A DNA stretch of 64,000 bases, from assembly GCA_025345505.1 (NCBI GenBank), contig JANVCC010000018.1, positions 58,708,985 through 58,772,984 on the forward strand. The letters run 5' to 3'. This document shows positions 12,997-25,700 of the stretch, one piece after another (position 1 is the first letter of the stretch; each line of letters opens with the position of its first letter). A program made the translations under genes and the position numbers. The DNA comes from Todiramphus chloris collaris. Taxonomy: Eukaryota > Chordata > Aves > Coraciiformes > Alcedinidae. A model generated the notes under the pieces. It made no database searches, was not told the DNA's origin, and was given only the letters and a program-made list of their open reading frames with translations.

Positions 12997-14655
12997 ATGA
13001 ATGAGAAAGCAGTCTTAATAACCGAGGATGCAAAGAAGGCAGAGTTGCTCAACACCTTCTTTGCTTCAGTCTTTTCTTCTAAGACCAGCCCCTGTGAACT
13101 CCAGTCCCTGGCTGAAGGGGAGAAAGCCTGGGGGAAGGATGACTCTCCACTGGTCAATGAAGACTGGGTTAAGGATCAGTTACGTAAGTTGATTATACAT
13201 AAGTCCATGGGCCCTGATGAGATGCACCCAAGAGTGCTGAGCGAATTGGCTGATGTTATTGCCCTGCCACTCTCCATTATTTTTGCAAAATCATGGCAAA
13301 CGGGAGAGGTGCTGGAGGACTGGAGGAAAGCCAATGTCACTCCAGTCTTGAAAAAGGGCAGGAAAGAGATTCCAGAAAACTATAGACAAGTCAGTCTGAC
13401 CTCCATCCCTGGAAAGATAATGGAGAGGCTCATTCTGGAGGTTATCTCTAGGCACATGGAAGATAAGAAGGTTATCAGGAGAAGTCAACATGGATTTACC
13501 AAGGGGAAGTCATGCTTGACTAATCTAATAGCCTTCTATGATACTGTAACTGGATGGCTAGGTGCAGGGAGACCAGTGGATATAGTCTATCTTGACCTTA
13601 GCAAGGCTTTTGACACAGTCTCCCATAACATCCTTGTGGAGAAGCTCAGGAAGTATGGGATGGAAGAGCAGGTAGTAAGATGGATTAGTAACTGGTTGTA
13701 CAATAGAGTCCAGAGAGTGGTGGTCAATGGTGCCAAGTCCAGCTGGAGAGCTGTAACCAGTGGAGTCCCCCAGGGATCAGTGCTGGGTTCGGTCCTGTTC
13801 AATGTCTTTATCAATGACATTGATGACAGGACAGAGTGTCTGCTCAGCAAGTTTTCTGATGACACAAAACTGGGAGGATCGGCAGATACACCTGAGAGCT
13901 GTGCAGCCATCCAGCGAGACTTGGATGGGCTGGAGAACTGGGCAGGGCAGAACCAAATGAGGTTTAACAAGGACAAATGTAGAGTCCTGCATCTAGGTAA
14001 GAATAATAAATTACACCAGTACAGACTGGGAGGTGATCTGCTGGAGAGCAGTCTTGTGGAGAAAGACTTGGGAGTCCTGGTGGACAACAAGTTCTCCATG
14101 GAGCAGCAATGTGCCCTTGTGGCCAAGAAGGCCAATGGTATCCTGGGGTGTATCAAGAGGAGCGTGTCCAGCAGATCGAGGTTGGTTCTCCTGCCCCTCT
14201 ACTCTGCACTGGTGAGACCTCACCTGGAGTATTGTGTCCAGTTCTGGGCTCCCCAGTTCAAGAGAGACAGGGATCTGCTTGAGAGAGTCCAACAGAGGGC
14301 TACAAGGATGATGAAGGGACTGGAGCACATGCCTTATGAGGAGAGGCTGAGACACCTGGGGCTCTTTAGTCTGGAAAAGAGAAGACTGAGAGGGGATTTG
14401 ATAAATGTTTATAAATATATGAGGGCCAAGTGTCAAGAGGAAAGGGACAGCCTCTTCTCACTTGTGCCTTGTGACAGGACTAGGGGGAATGAATATAAGC
14501 TGGAGCACAGGAGGTTCCACCTTAAAATGAGGAGGAACTTCTTTGCAGTAAGGGTCACAGAGCACTGGAACAGGCTGCCCGGAGAGGTTGTGGAGTCTCC
14601 TTCTCTGGAGATTTTCAAAACTCGCCTGGATGCATTCCTGAGTGACCTGTGTTAG
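12997..14655 (+). CDS. CR1 ORF2 C-terminal part, reverse transcriptase
   Basis: An unbroken 552-codon frame encoding the reverse-transcriptase part of CR1 ORF2, the enzyme that copies the LINE RNA into a nicked chromosomal target. Seen in order: NTFFASVF near the start; an [15 protein letters not shown] block; the [15 protein letters not shown] block; [13 protein letters not shown], carrying the first catalytic aspartate; GVPQGSVLG; then FSDDTKLGG, the catalytic box, where CR1 normally has FADD; and a C-terminal [10 protein letters not shown] block. The ATG follows an in-frame TAG and is probably an internal methionine exposed by 5' truncation rather than a true start. The endonuclease is absent, so this copy should not be autonomous. 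It may be transcribed only by chance. Confidence 0.9.
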   Translation: MNEKAVLITEDAKKAELLNTFFASVFSSKTSPCELQSLAEGEKAWGKDDSPLVNEDWVKDQLRKLIIHKSMGPDEMHPRVLSELADVIALPLSIIFAKSWQTGEVLEDWRKANVTPVLKKGRKEIPENYRQVSLTSIPGKIMERLILEVISRHMEDKKVIRRSQHGFTKGKSCLTNLIAFYDTVTGWLGAGRPVDIVYLDLSKAFDTVSHNILVEKLRKYGMEEQVVRWISNWLYNRVQRVVVNGAKSSWRAVTSGVPQGSVLGSVLFNVFINDIDDRTECLLSKFSDDTKLGGSADTPESCAAIQRDLDGLENWAGQNQMRFNKDKCRVLHLGKNNKLHQYRLGGDLLESSLVEKDLGVLVDNKFSMEQQCALVAKKANGILGCIKRSVSSRSRLVLLPLYSALVRPHLEYCVQFWAPQFKRDRDLLERVQQRATRMMKGLEHMPYEERLRHLGLFSLEKRRLRGDLINVYKYMRAKCQEERDSLFSLVPCDRTRGNEYKLEHRRFHLKMRRNFFAVRVTEHWNRLPGEVVESPSLEIFKTRLDAFLSDLC

Positions 14656-14698
14656 GGTAGATTAGGTTGTAGGGTAGATTAGGTTGTAGGGTAGATTA
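14653..14698 (+). repeat. 17-bp tandem repeat in CR1 3' UTR
   Basis: Two perfect copies and a 12-bp partial third copy of TAGGGTAGATTAGGTTG. The array starts exactly at the TAG stop codon of the CR1 frame. Confidence 0.95.
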
Positions 14699-14792
14699 TA
14701 TGATCCTGCCCTGGCAGGGGGGGTTGAACTCGAAGATCTCCAAGGTCCCTTTCAACCCCTAACACTCTGTGATTCTCTGTGATTCTGTGATT

Positions 14793-17700
14793 ATTTTAAC
14801 AGACTGGACAGCTTCAATGAGAGCAGACAGAGAGGGAGTGCTCTCTTCCCTCCTAGCATAGAGAAAGTAGTTGGTGAATTTTCATGGGACAAGTTCAATG
14901 AGGGATTAACCCTTTACATTCCAGAGTGTGCCAAAACCCCATCTTGTAACTAGACTTCATCCAGAAAACTTCTGGGGAAAACTAAGTCTGTAACACAGAA
15001 AGCTAGCATAAAATTTGCAGTTTTCTTTGAAGAACAAACTAGATATTGCACACAATTTATATTTTTTAAGAAATATTTTCTTTGTGAATCCCTTAGGATT
15101 AAGGACAAAGTCTAAAATATCCCACTATGAAACCTCAATTTTTTAACAGTAAAACAGTATAAACCTAACGTTGTGAGCTCTTCTTGGCCTTAATGGTCTC
15201 GCCAGTGACAGTAGTTTAATCCATGAAAGATTACTGAGACAGCTGAAGTCTGCATTTTAAGCCATGAAAAGCCTAACAAGGCAATTGTGATCATGTGTGC
15301 AGGACTGGAGTGAGAGGCTTTCATCTCCATGCAAGCTTTTCTGTGACCTCCTCCTCTCTGGCTGAGATAGGCACCACTCTGCCCTCTTCCCTGTCTGCTC
15401 TCTTGCATTCAGAGCACACCTGCAAAGAGCATTTTTCTAGACCATTGAATTGGTATCTCATCTTGCAATCTATCCAGGCTGTTTCTTCCATGTGCTATAA
15501 AGCAGCCAGTCTTGGCTACTTCTTTGCTCTTCCAAGGTATCCCATATTCTGTCATATCTCATTGACCTATTTTTCTGAACAATACCAAGAGACTGACAGG
15601 CTCATGGTGCCAATTTGCTTCACATACCCGTGGAGTTTCAAGTTACTACTATGTATGGAAGGTGATCCAGAAGGTAGCACCTTATAAATTGCCTCAATAA
15701 CTTAATTCAGATTATTTCTCAAAACTTTACTTGCTGTGATGACTAGTAAAAATCATGGTTTCTGTGCTAAGTCTGTTGCTTATTACATTGACTAATGTGG
15801 TCTTTTGTTTCTTTGTTTACACTTATATGTTGGCTGATCTGCTGTGTACTTGGGTTATACAGTTTCAGAGGCAGCCTTTTATACTCAGCTCATATTTAAA
15901 GCTTCCAGAACAATGTATGTACACTCCACGATGGGCAGTAGATTAATGCAACATGGCAATATGTTTTCAGGTAATGTTGCATGCTCTGTTATAAGTGTTG
16001 ATGTTAAAAAGCAGCCTATGAAGCTTTTAAGAAGTAAAGCTTTTCTCTTTTTTGGTAATACTTTCCTTTGCAATACTAGAGAACAAAACTAAACCACTAA
16101 ATTTTCCACAGCAGGTATTTCAAGATGAAAATAAGAATTGAGAAGGGAATCACTCCATGCACAGAAAACAACCCAGTAAAGAAAATTAAACAATAAAAAA
16201 TGACTGCATTACTGCTCACAGTTTTACCAGATGTTGGATATCATGGCCATGATTCAGCTCACAACTGTCTCATGCTTCATTTTTAGTAGAAGGTGGCCAT
16301 CTGTCTATATGGAAATATCTGATTTTTTACTTATTTATTTATTTACAAGGGAAAGCAGGTTTCCAGTCAAAGATTCAAATTCACTGAACTTTGCAAGCTA
16401 CATCATGTAACTCCATTATTACGCTTTCAGGTTCCATTTGTTATGCCTGCTGTATTAGGAAAAAAGCCTTCTGACTTTCTCATGATGCATTTAAATGAAT
16501 AAAGGGAGCCATGGGGGTAGCTGGAGGCCTAAAAACTAGAGCACACTCTATGCTTTTTTGAATACTCACATTTAATTAAAGAGCACCATATGTCAACAAA
16601 AGTATTGTTGGCTAGGTAACGTCCCTTCTTAACAGATGTGATGATAGACAAAGGGTAAATATTATGTAAGAAGACATAATAGTAGCACAGCCCATTGCAA
16701 AAGGAGAAACCTAGTAATACGAAAGCTTCTCCAAAGCTAGCCAGTAGTGTGCTATCTGGCAAGAATATAGCTTGCTCTGGAAAACACTTACCTTTCAGCC
16801 TTGCATAGAAAAGTTCATGAGCTACCCAAGCTTTATCACTTAGACTTACGTTGAAAATATAGATTGTTGCACTCCAAAGCATACAAACACACCGTGGGCT
16901 TTGTATTTTACCTCAGAATGAAGTTGGTAGAAGTACAATTGACTTTTAGGGCAAAATGACCTGTATCAGACACTTCCAGTCTACTCACTCACCCTTGTGA
17001 TACACACCCCTGCCCAACTGGCTCCTGTACACATCAGCAATGAGAAAGCCCTTCTGGGAGCCATCCCCTGCACCAGGAATGGGCAGAAAATGTTGCACCA
17101 GGCAGTCAACTACTTCTTCAGAGCAGTCTGCACCCAAGCAGCATGTAAAAGAGCATTTGGACTTTTCCATACTCTGCTAGGTGTAGTAAAAGACCGGTTG
17201 CCTTGCTGTCTGGCAAGACGTTCTGACAGCTCCTGGTAATTCCTTCCTTCCTTCCAATGTGACAAACTGGGAATGGACCATAGCCAAACTTTTTAATGGA
17301 AAAACAAGAGGATGATAAAACAGAAGAATAGAAGTAAAACATACAGAAAAAAACCCCAAAACAGGTGAATGAAAAAGAAAATGTGGAAGGTAACATATTG
17401 GGAAATTATTTAAAAGCTGCCTGAGCTTTAATGCTACATATTGCCATGCATACCAGACAGCAAGTGCTGCTGTGTATGTGCTCACAGAACACAGGAAAGG
17501 CATGTAGGGATGCTATAGCTCCTTGCTTACTTGTTTTTATTGCTAGAATATCTATAACATTAAAAAAGAAAAAAAAAAAAAAGGAGGCTCATTATTTATG
17601 CAGTTTAGTATCAAGAATAAACAGCTTTATAATCACCTTAGTTACTGTAAGGTAATAATAATAACTGTTAACTGAGTCAGTATAGGCTGAAATAAACTTG

Positions 17701-18175
17701 AGTTACAGAGTACAGAGATTGTCAGCTACAACTGCCAGATTGTAGTATCTGCTGAGCGTAACTGTTCTTTCCTGCTGGCATGGAAACACGCTTTCAGCTG
17801 CTTTTGGCTGCAGTCCGTTAGGGCCCTGGCCAATTAAGACAACAGAAAATTCCCCATTAATATCAATGGGATAGCTAACATACTCAGATAATGGCTGTAG
17901 TTCAGTTAGTATACATGTTTGACAAGAAATGAAGATGAAAGAGGATGTCAAAACCACATCTGTCCAAAGATATGAGTCAAAAAAAGCTACTAATTTTTTA
18001 TCGAGAAAGCTGATGAGCCACCATTTCGGTTGATATCATTGCAGAGTTTCCAAACCTGAGAGCAGGCCCTTCCTCAACAACACTGTATCTGTCAGGAACA
18101 AGCTGTAGGAAATCTTTTCATCTCTTTCTCTGAAAAGATGACTAGTCTCACGTAGAGGAAGAAACTACTGATGCA
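14793..18175. other. Intergenic sequence, no gene seen
   Basis: Short open frames on both strands without recognisable domains. A TTTA-type run lies near 16330 and an A-rich run at about 17563-17582. No exon or young repeat was recognised. Confidence 0.55.
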
Positions 18176-18179
18176 GCAT

Positions 18180-18530
18180 GTCTTGATGTTAGTCAGCCTT
18201 TAATACAGTCCCATTTATGTTCTCAGAAAAGAGCTTGTAAGAAAGCCTGTAAGCTAAATGCACATTAATATGTTAGCCTACCTGCTTCAAGTGAGAAGGT
18301 CATTTAAACCAGGTCACAGTCTGTCCCAAGCCTAATCTATTTCATATATTTATGAATGACTTGGCTGATGGGTTAGCATGTAGGTTGTGACGAGATGAAA
18401 TTAACATTTAAAACAAATTTGAACAATTGGAGGAACAGTATGAAAATGAGAAAAATTAAAGTATAAAGGACAATGCTAGAAGGAAAAATGACAGGCTCAC
18501 ATACAAAATGTGGAATAGTCAAGACATGTT
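18180..18530 (+). mobile_element. Ancient CR1 remnant (RT core)
   Basis: A badly decayed but ordered match to the CR1 reverse-transcriptase region. 'cctaatctatttcatatatttatgaatgacttgg' corresponds to the usual '...FNIFINDL' block after the PQG motif. It is followed by a block resembling 'LENWA...' at 18420-18445 and by 'aaagtataaaggacaatgct', corresponding to 'NKDKCRVLH'. All frames are broken. This is much older than the CR1 copies at 12985 and 37221. Confidence 0.5.
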
Positions 18531-21500
18531 TCAGCATCAGGGGGTTTTGTGGCTCAAAAACTGAAAGTGAAGAGATACTGTTGCAATGAAGGATCTACTC
18601 AGTCACCAGCATCACCTTTCTTTCCTTCCATTTCGGGGGTAGTGACAATGTGCTTGGCTCTTCTTCCACCCTTTCTCACTTTTTGTTTCCTCTACAACCC
18701 ATTCTGTTGGTACAAGCCTATGAGTTTTACATCAGGCAACAAGTCTACAATTGTTCCTCTCCACAGGAACTCTTCTAGAGGAGCTTCTCCAAGAGTTGTA
18801 GGAAAACCCAGACCTATCAATCCCAGCAAGAATTCTCCCAGGAATTTTTACAAGCCTGGCTTTCTGTAAGACTCTCACTCCTTTCTTAGATATTCTCCTA
18901 CTTGACTTCTTGAAGATGCTGTCTTTCCATCTTCTATGGGATAATCCTAATTAGAAAGACCTTCCTCCTTTCTGAGCTTTCAAAATCTTTTCTGAAGAAA
19001 GAGCCATCCTTTTTTGTTGCCCAATAACTTATTTCCCAGATGGTTTAAGGCTCTCTAGCAGTTCCTTAGTATCCAGGCCTCTTCCCTCTTGATTTCCCTT
19101 GTAGGATCAACATATATGTTCTTCTCCTTAGCCAGTTTTCTACTACCAGGCCCATTCTTTTTGACAGCCAACACTTGCCAGACAAGACAGGCACACCTCA
19201 GTGAACAGTTCTGGCCAGGATAAGGCCTATATGAGCAAAAAACATTTCAAGACAGAAAATTATTATACTCTGGAGAGTACCTGAGGCCTCCAGTTGCAGT
19301 TTAAGCAGCTCATTTTCAGAAAGGTATAGAAAGGATGGACATAATTCTGTGAAGGATCACCACAATTATAAAGTTTCAGAAAATGAGGTATACAGATAGG
19401 CCAAAATAAGCTTGGCTTTTCTAAAACTGGAATAAAAGGACATGTAAAGCAGACTGAAAAGTTATGGAGTATGTCAAGAAAGGGTTGTGACTGACTTGTT
19501 GAAAAGTAAACCAGTAATTCACTTAATTTTCAGTAAGGGACATTTAGGCTAGATAACAGGGACATCTTAGAATACCACTCATTTTGCAGTACCCCAGGAA
19601 GGCAATACCTCAGGAGATTACTGGAAGCTCAGGCTCAAAGGGTTTTAAGGATAGTTATTTTGATACGTTCAAGAAACACATATGCTCCTGACCCTGTCTC
19701 AGAGGAGGTGTATTGGTTAGATAGCTTCCTGAAAACCTTTCCAGTGTTGTTTCTTTGATTTCTGAATATAACTGTCAAACACTGGTAACAGTACGAAGGG
19801 TGAGAATTATAGCTGTCCAGAGGTTGTACCTAATAGATCATCAAAGCACAGCAACAGTGAGTGACAAAAGCCATAAGGCCTTGGGGTGGGGGGAAAGAGT
19901 TAAAGAAAGAAATGTTTTTAGGCAGAGAAAAATAATAATTCACCAAGTAAAAAGAGCAAACCTCCAAACTGTTACCAGAGGTACTGGGTGTCCATCGCAG
20001 CCTCCCTTCAGCAGTTACCTGCACAAAATGGTTGATGCAACAGGGGAAGGAGTCCTTCCTCTTCGCTTCAGCACAGACAACACATTTCTAAACAGGAAAG
20101 AGGTATTTCATGTTCACCAAGACATCAAGCCAGGGAGAAGGTCATAGCATCACCTTTTAAGAGTTTTTTAAAGAAAGCCTAACTTTTCTGAGCAAAATTT
20201 TCCTACAGGGTGTGCTTCTGTCCTGAAAGCATCTCAATACACTGTGAACTTTCATAAGGGCACAGCAAATTATTTCAATTAAGTCATTTTAGCCTGATGA
20301 TGTTAACTTGGTTTCTTTAAACACAAACATCAGTGACAGAAGACTTGGTATTTAGGTAAATTTCCCTAAATTGTATTGGAATACTACTAATATCTGAGAC
20401 AGAGAAGTCCACCTGCATTATTTTTAACGTTACTTCTCCCAGTAATGTCAAACATGTCTAGAGAAGTAAGATGAGCACTTAAGATTTTCTTTCACAATTA
20501 ACTCCTCATAATTTTGGCTACTGGTGTTTAAACTTAGTTTTCTTACTCCCAGCAAGATAAGAGTTAGCTTAATGGAAGCAGCATATGTGCTCCTCACCGT
20601 CTTTTACCACAGTAGGCTATAGGAGCAATTTTTTTGCCTCCTTTCCATTTTATCTGGTAATGAACACATCCAACCTACATTATTATTTAGAGAAGTGAAA
20701 TAAGGAGAGGATTGTCTATTTATTTATGAGAAACATGACTCTTTAGTAATCAAAAAATAGGATGCCATTTCTTTGCTTTTCCAACTTCTCAGTAGCCAAC
20801 AGTGCAATTAAAACAATTTCTCTGAGGCCTAAAGTCACAAAGGCTTTTTCTACTCCATCTCCTTGGATTGTCTTCTGTCTTCCACTTTTGCTTCTTCCTC
20901 ACTCAGACAGACAGGCCTGTTAAACTACAGACATTGCTTTCCTTTGTGTTTAGAACCCAGAGAAAGCCCTTATTATCTCCTGTCAAGGTGCCACCCCACA
21001 TTCTCCACAAGAATTTGTGGCATGGGAGATGTTCCTTAGATCTTTGGTATGACCAAATAAAGATAACACTAAATTATTCTGCCACTCTGATTAAATGAGA
21101 TTCATTTCTGCCTCCAACCAGCCACAGGGAAACGTGCCAGCTGCATTTGTCCTATGTGTCCTCCGTCAAGAGAACCTCAGGAAATGCTTAGAAGATAAAG
21201 AAGCTGTTTTCATACAAGGTAAAAATCGTAGTTTCCTTGCTGTAGAACATAATCGCTAACCCCAGCATTCCCAGGAGAAGCTGAAGTCCCCAGCACATCT
21301 AAGAGAGTGAGGCTACCCATGTGTGGCACAGCGCTTAGACAGAAAGCTCTATGACAACTCCAAACATTGGTACTTCGACTCTCTGCCAAACCCACAAAAA
21401 AGCACTGCAGAAAGATAGGAGAACACATCTATGTAATGTGGTGATTGCAACCCATTACCTGTATGTCCCCAAGCGCACTGTGCTTCTGCGATCCACTGAT

Positions 21501-22554
21501 TGCAGAAGACTGCTGGATAATAAATGCTGTTGGAAGCCACTGAAAAATCAGCAGGTTGCTGTGACACAATGAACTGCTAACAAAAGCAGATAATGCTACC
21601 AAGATAACAACAGTACAAATGGAAGAAACAGTGTGGGGCAGAGAGATGTGTATAGGTGATTGGGGGAAGAAAAATTAATCAGGAAACTTAAAATTGGGTA
21701 TTTTCACTTAATTCTCTCCAGCCTTTAAATCTACCAGAGAAGCAGCATGCTGCAACAATAATTCTAGATGATTGCAGCTCTACAGATGCCATGTTGTTTC
21801 TGTTTTTGTAAACAACAAAACTGCCCAGACACTCAAGACTGGTCAATCAGTCTTCAGATCCATGCATCCATACACACATACACAAAAATATGTCAACAGG
21901 TAGAGTAGGCTATGAGTTCACAGCTACTCTCCGATTACTACCCAGGCACATACTCACCAGGAGAGCTATTGACCACCACATACTGACAGGGCAGGTAAAA
22001 ATTTGCCTGGGGGCACACCCCCACTGAGTAGCCAGAGTGCTACTCTGAGTTCATACCCTTTAAAATCCATGTGAACTAAAATTTGCTTGATAGCATACAG
22101 TGAGCGAGAGTTGTCTGTGCGTTTAGTACATTAAACATAACATGGGCAGCTCTTCCTGCGCATCCTTTCCGTTTGAGCTTCTTGACATTTGTGACTTCCA
22201 TTCCTCTGAGGAGTCAAAGTACTTAAGGTACTTTTTAAATAAAGATCAGACACCTCTACAAGGGCAGCCCCTGCCCAAGCTACTGCAGGTAAGCTAAATG
22301 AATTCCTTTTGTAAATAACCACTCTGCAAGAAACTGGGGAGACTCCTATGCTGGAAGTCCTTGGTGGTGAATAAGGGAGCAGCAAATATCTGAAATTTTA
22401 AGTGGCTGTAGAAAAAAGTACTGAACAAACTGTGAAAATGAACACTAACACATCTCCAGTATGCCCTGAGAAGTTCTAAGAGAAAACAAGGATGAAATAG
22501 AGGAGGTACCAACAGTGGTGGTGGGTAACTGATTGGTATCTCAGGTCTTGTTGG
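18531..22554. other. Intergenic sequence, no gene seen
   Basis: No recognisable exon, RNA gene or repeat. Open frames such as 18549-18869 (106 codons) and 19755-20147 (130 codons) have no domain, and I see no convincing splice or promoter context for them. Confidence 0.55.
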
Positions 22555-22790
22555 TGCAAAAATGACACTGAATTTTGAGAGAGACCTTAGGAACTCCAGA
22601 GCAAAAGAATTGGTAAAGTTGATGTCTATATTAGGCAAATTAATAGAATCACTAATAAAGGAAAAAAATGACAGAATTACTCTATTTCTGGATAAATACA
22701 ACCTGATTTGGAAGAGCCATCATGGCTTTTGCAAAGGGACATATTCTCTTACAGATCTCTGAAGTGGCCAAACAAACATGATAAGAACAG
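22555..22790 (+). mobile_element. Ancient CR1-like reverse transcriptase fragment
   Basis: The 66-codon frame at 22562-22762 contains an 'ILGKLIESLIKEK' stretch followed by 'SHHGFCKGTYSLTDL'. These correspond to the CR1 blocks 'GKIMERLIL...' and '[15 protein letters not shown]' seen intact in the young copy at 13390-13530. The frame stops right after this block. It is probably a single degraded LINE fragment of a CR1-like lineage. Confidence 0.6.
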
Positions 22791-25700
22791 GTTTCGGGGT
22801 TTCTGCGTGACCTACAAGTAAGTGTCTCTGAGCACCTGGCTTGGCAACAGTAAGAATTGTTGAAGGAAATGAAGGACCAAAATAGGAGTGGACTGCAATT
22901 ATTTAGTCAAAACATTGTTTTATGGAAAAAGTCAATTTGCCAAAGCCAATTGCAATTCACCAGGAGGTTTTTACAATAGGTTCTAAAGCCCCATATGTTT
23001 AGTTTCTGGTCAAACCGAAGTGCCTCACGATTTTATCATGTGAATGCTCATATCACCATTAGGTTAATGCTCAGTACTAGCCTAAAATTAATACTAAAAA
23101 GAGAGGAAAAAAGAGCATTTATGAACTTCATCTTTTACAAGATAAGAAAACTATGTCCTCACCATCCCCTAGCCCTGAGCCATTAATCACTGTATTGCAA
23201 TTTAAAGCAAAAGAGATCTAATTTCCCCTTGCTCTCATCCTTCAGGTTCAACTCTTCAATCAATGTCTTGAAGTACCTGTACAAATCAGCTAAATAGTCT
23301 TGTCTTCCCTTACAGAGATATTTGCTATTGTATCGATCGTGTCTTACAGAGCCTATCGGCATTTTCCATATAAATCAGGCCTACAATCTGACAAGTCATC
23401 AAATCGGGGCAATAGATCCTCAAAGCAGCCATACCTTTTTCAATCAGGAAACACTTCACTCAATTATTTCCCCTTCTTTCTCTCTTAACAGTTCCTTTAT
23501 CCTGCTGCCACAGCTCTATGTGTTTCAACAGTCATGGTGGAGAAGCTGCTGTCTATAGGGCACTTTTCTGATGAGGATGGAGTATATTTACCTTACCACA
23601 CTAATGAGTTAAAGACCTTAGAGTGCATTCCTCATTCAGGGTAAAAATGCAGATGTTACCTTCTTAAAACACTACAGGAAGTTCCTCAAGGCAAAACATT
23701 CACAGTAACTACTTTAAATCATCGAACAATGTAGGGTTAAAATCTCTCTCCTTGGTTCCATGTGTAAATTAGCATTTGTTGATGCCAGTGTCAGGGTTGA
23801 GCATAAGGTTTTCTGGATATGTTACAGTATAAGGAAAAACATGAAGAAGGTCTGTCTGCCTTTCTCCTTTCTGGGGAGTGGGGAAAAAAATGCATCATTT
23901 TATGCCAGCAGATGGCTATAACTCATTACTGTGTAAATGTAGAGCATGGAAAGTGGAATGTCAAATTAATTAGCATTCGCCAGGCATACATAACAGAGAA
24001 TGATATGTGCTCATGCTATTTCATTTCATGTCACATTAATAGAGTACTACATAACTGACAAAATGCATTAAACTAACCACAGCTTTCACTACAGTAGTAG
24101 ATAAGCTGAAAATTTCCCTCACACAGAGATTTTATTTCCTTACAGATACTGTGACAGAGGAGGTAGCTGTGCACACACGCACCTCTCCAGCATTACTTAC
24201 GAACTTACCCTACTGTTCATTTCACTGTAAATTATTTTCACCCAAGGTTACATTAGACTTTATCTCAATAAATTTCTGATGAAACCATAGCTCACCCCTA
24301 TTTAACCAGCAGCTTATCTCCCTGGCATCTGGCTGCACAGAGGAGCCCACTTTCTGCAGGGAGTCAGTCCATGCAGTGGAAAAGGGATCACAATTCAGCT
24401 TGTTATGAGAGAATCTCACAGGCAAAACCTACATAAAATGTCTGCCAGACCTTTAATTAATAACTGGAAAAGACTTAGGTTACTGGCAACGGTGACTTGG
24501 ATACTTTTAATGTGAATCTTGAGTTCTCTATAGCTCTATTAACTCTATGAAAGCCTGGGCTTTTATTCAAGTATGTCTAATAAGGAAGGACCTTGAAACT
24601 GAGATACTGCAAAGTCCTCAGCTGTCCTGAAAAGCAGCTGAGGCATCAAGGCTCAAGTCACTTTTATGGCACACAACTAGGTACAAATAAGCTAACATGT
24701 CTTAAAAAGCAGTTTGATTTGGAAGACACTGCTTTTTTTTACTCTGCAGAGTCACGCCTCAAATCTAATACAGCTATACACCTCTGCACATTCATCCACT
24801 GAATAAAATGCAGCTTTTGTGTTAGTGCCACCCAGTGTAGCTTGTTCACAAGCTGAGGTTAAAAACTACCTGTGGTGCTGGGGCAGCCTTCCTCACCATC
24901 CATGCAGTGGCTGCCCCAGCCAGGTATTGCTGCAGCAACTCAGCCCTGCGCCAGGTTAGCTGGAGATGGGGTCAGGTTGCCTGAGGAGAGGGATAGGAGA
25001 TGGCTGGGGCATACCTAGCTCAGTCTCTTGAGCTAGCAGGGCACAATGGTAAACCTTGCCCCTGATGCCTGCTCTCCATCCTCTTTTACTGCACTGGGGA
25101 AGAGAAAAAGTGCACTGCACTACAGATATATTTTGACTTTAAACTGTCTGAGATATTGTAGTGTATCAACACTAGGGGAACAGTGATGTTGCAAAGTAAA
25201 ATCAAGAAGTATTGGCTAACCAAGAGGCAATGAATGGTGTAACACCTTTGAAATTGAGCTAGCTAATAAAAAAATTAAAATAATTAGCTTAGTTTTTACA
25301 ATTGCCCTGTTCACCACTTCTATGGACCTTTACATAGATGTTCCAGGATCAGCTACAAGTTGGGGCACCAGATGAATGTTGAATCTGTCCCATTTTCTAA
25401 CAGCCCATCTTGTTGCTTTGTTTGTTGCTAGCTGAAAAATGACCTGTCTGTGAGGAAACACTAATAGAGCAAACTGCCATCACAGCCAGGGCCGTGAGCT
25501 ATGGGGAAGACAGAAAGACAGCACTGTGCTACCACTGCACATTTATTCCCAATTCAACATTGGTCTGCCTTTCTGGGATATGAGAACAGCACAGGTTTTC
25601 ACCACACACTCACCAACGCTGTCTAAATATTACACTGATTTCATCTTTACCAATCAAGGGGAAAAGCACAGCCAGAGGCAGCGGTGAGCCGTCAAAGAGA

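Larger units (their letters stand above)
12985..14792 (+). mobile_element. 5'-truncated young CR1 LINE
   Basis: This CR1 retrotransposon copy begins within ORF2, upstream of the reverse-transcriptase domain, and runs to a complete 3' end. The endonuclease domain and ORF1 are missing, which is the usual 5' truncation from incomplete reverse transcription. After the stop codon come a 17-bp tandem repeat, the conserved hairpin-like block ending in 'ccctttcaacccct', and three copies of the terminal octamer-like unit (GATTCTCTGT type). The long unbroken frame implies a recent insertion. The left boundary is approximate because CR1 rarely leaves clear target duplications. Confidence 0.92.

Noticed and set aside
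13587..14156. 189-codon minus-strand frame
   Set aside because: Antisense shadow of the intact CR1 reverse-transcriptase frame.
24840..25080. Locally GC-richer patch that might be a gene start
   Set aside because: Few CpG dinucleotides, no promoter motif or splice donor, and no open frame of note.
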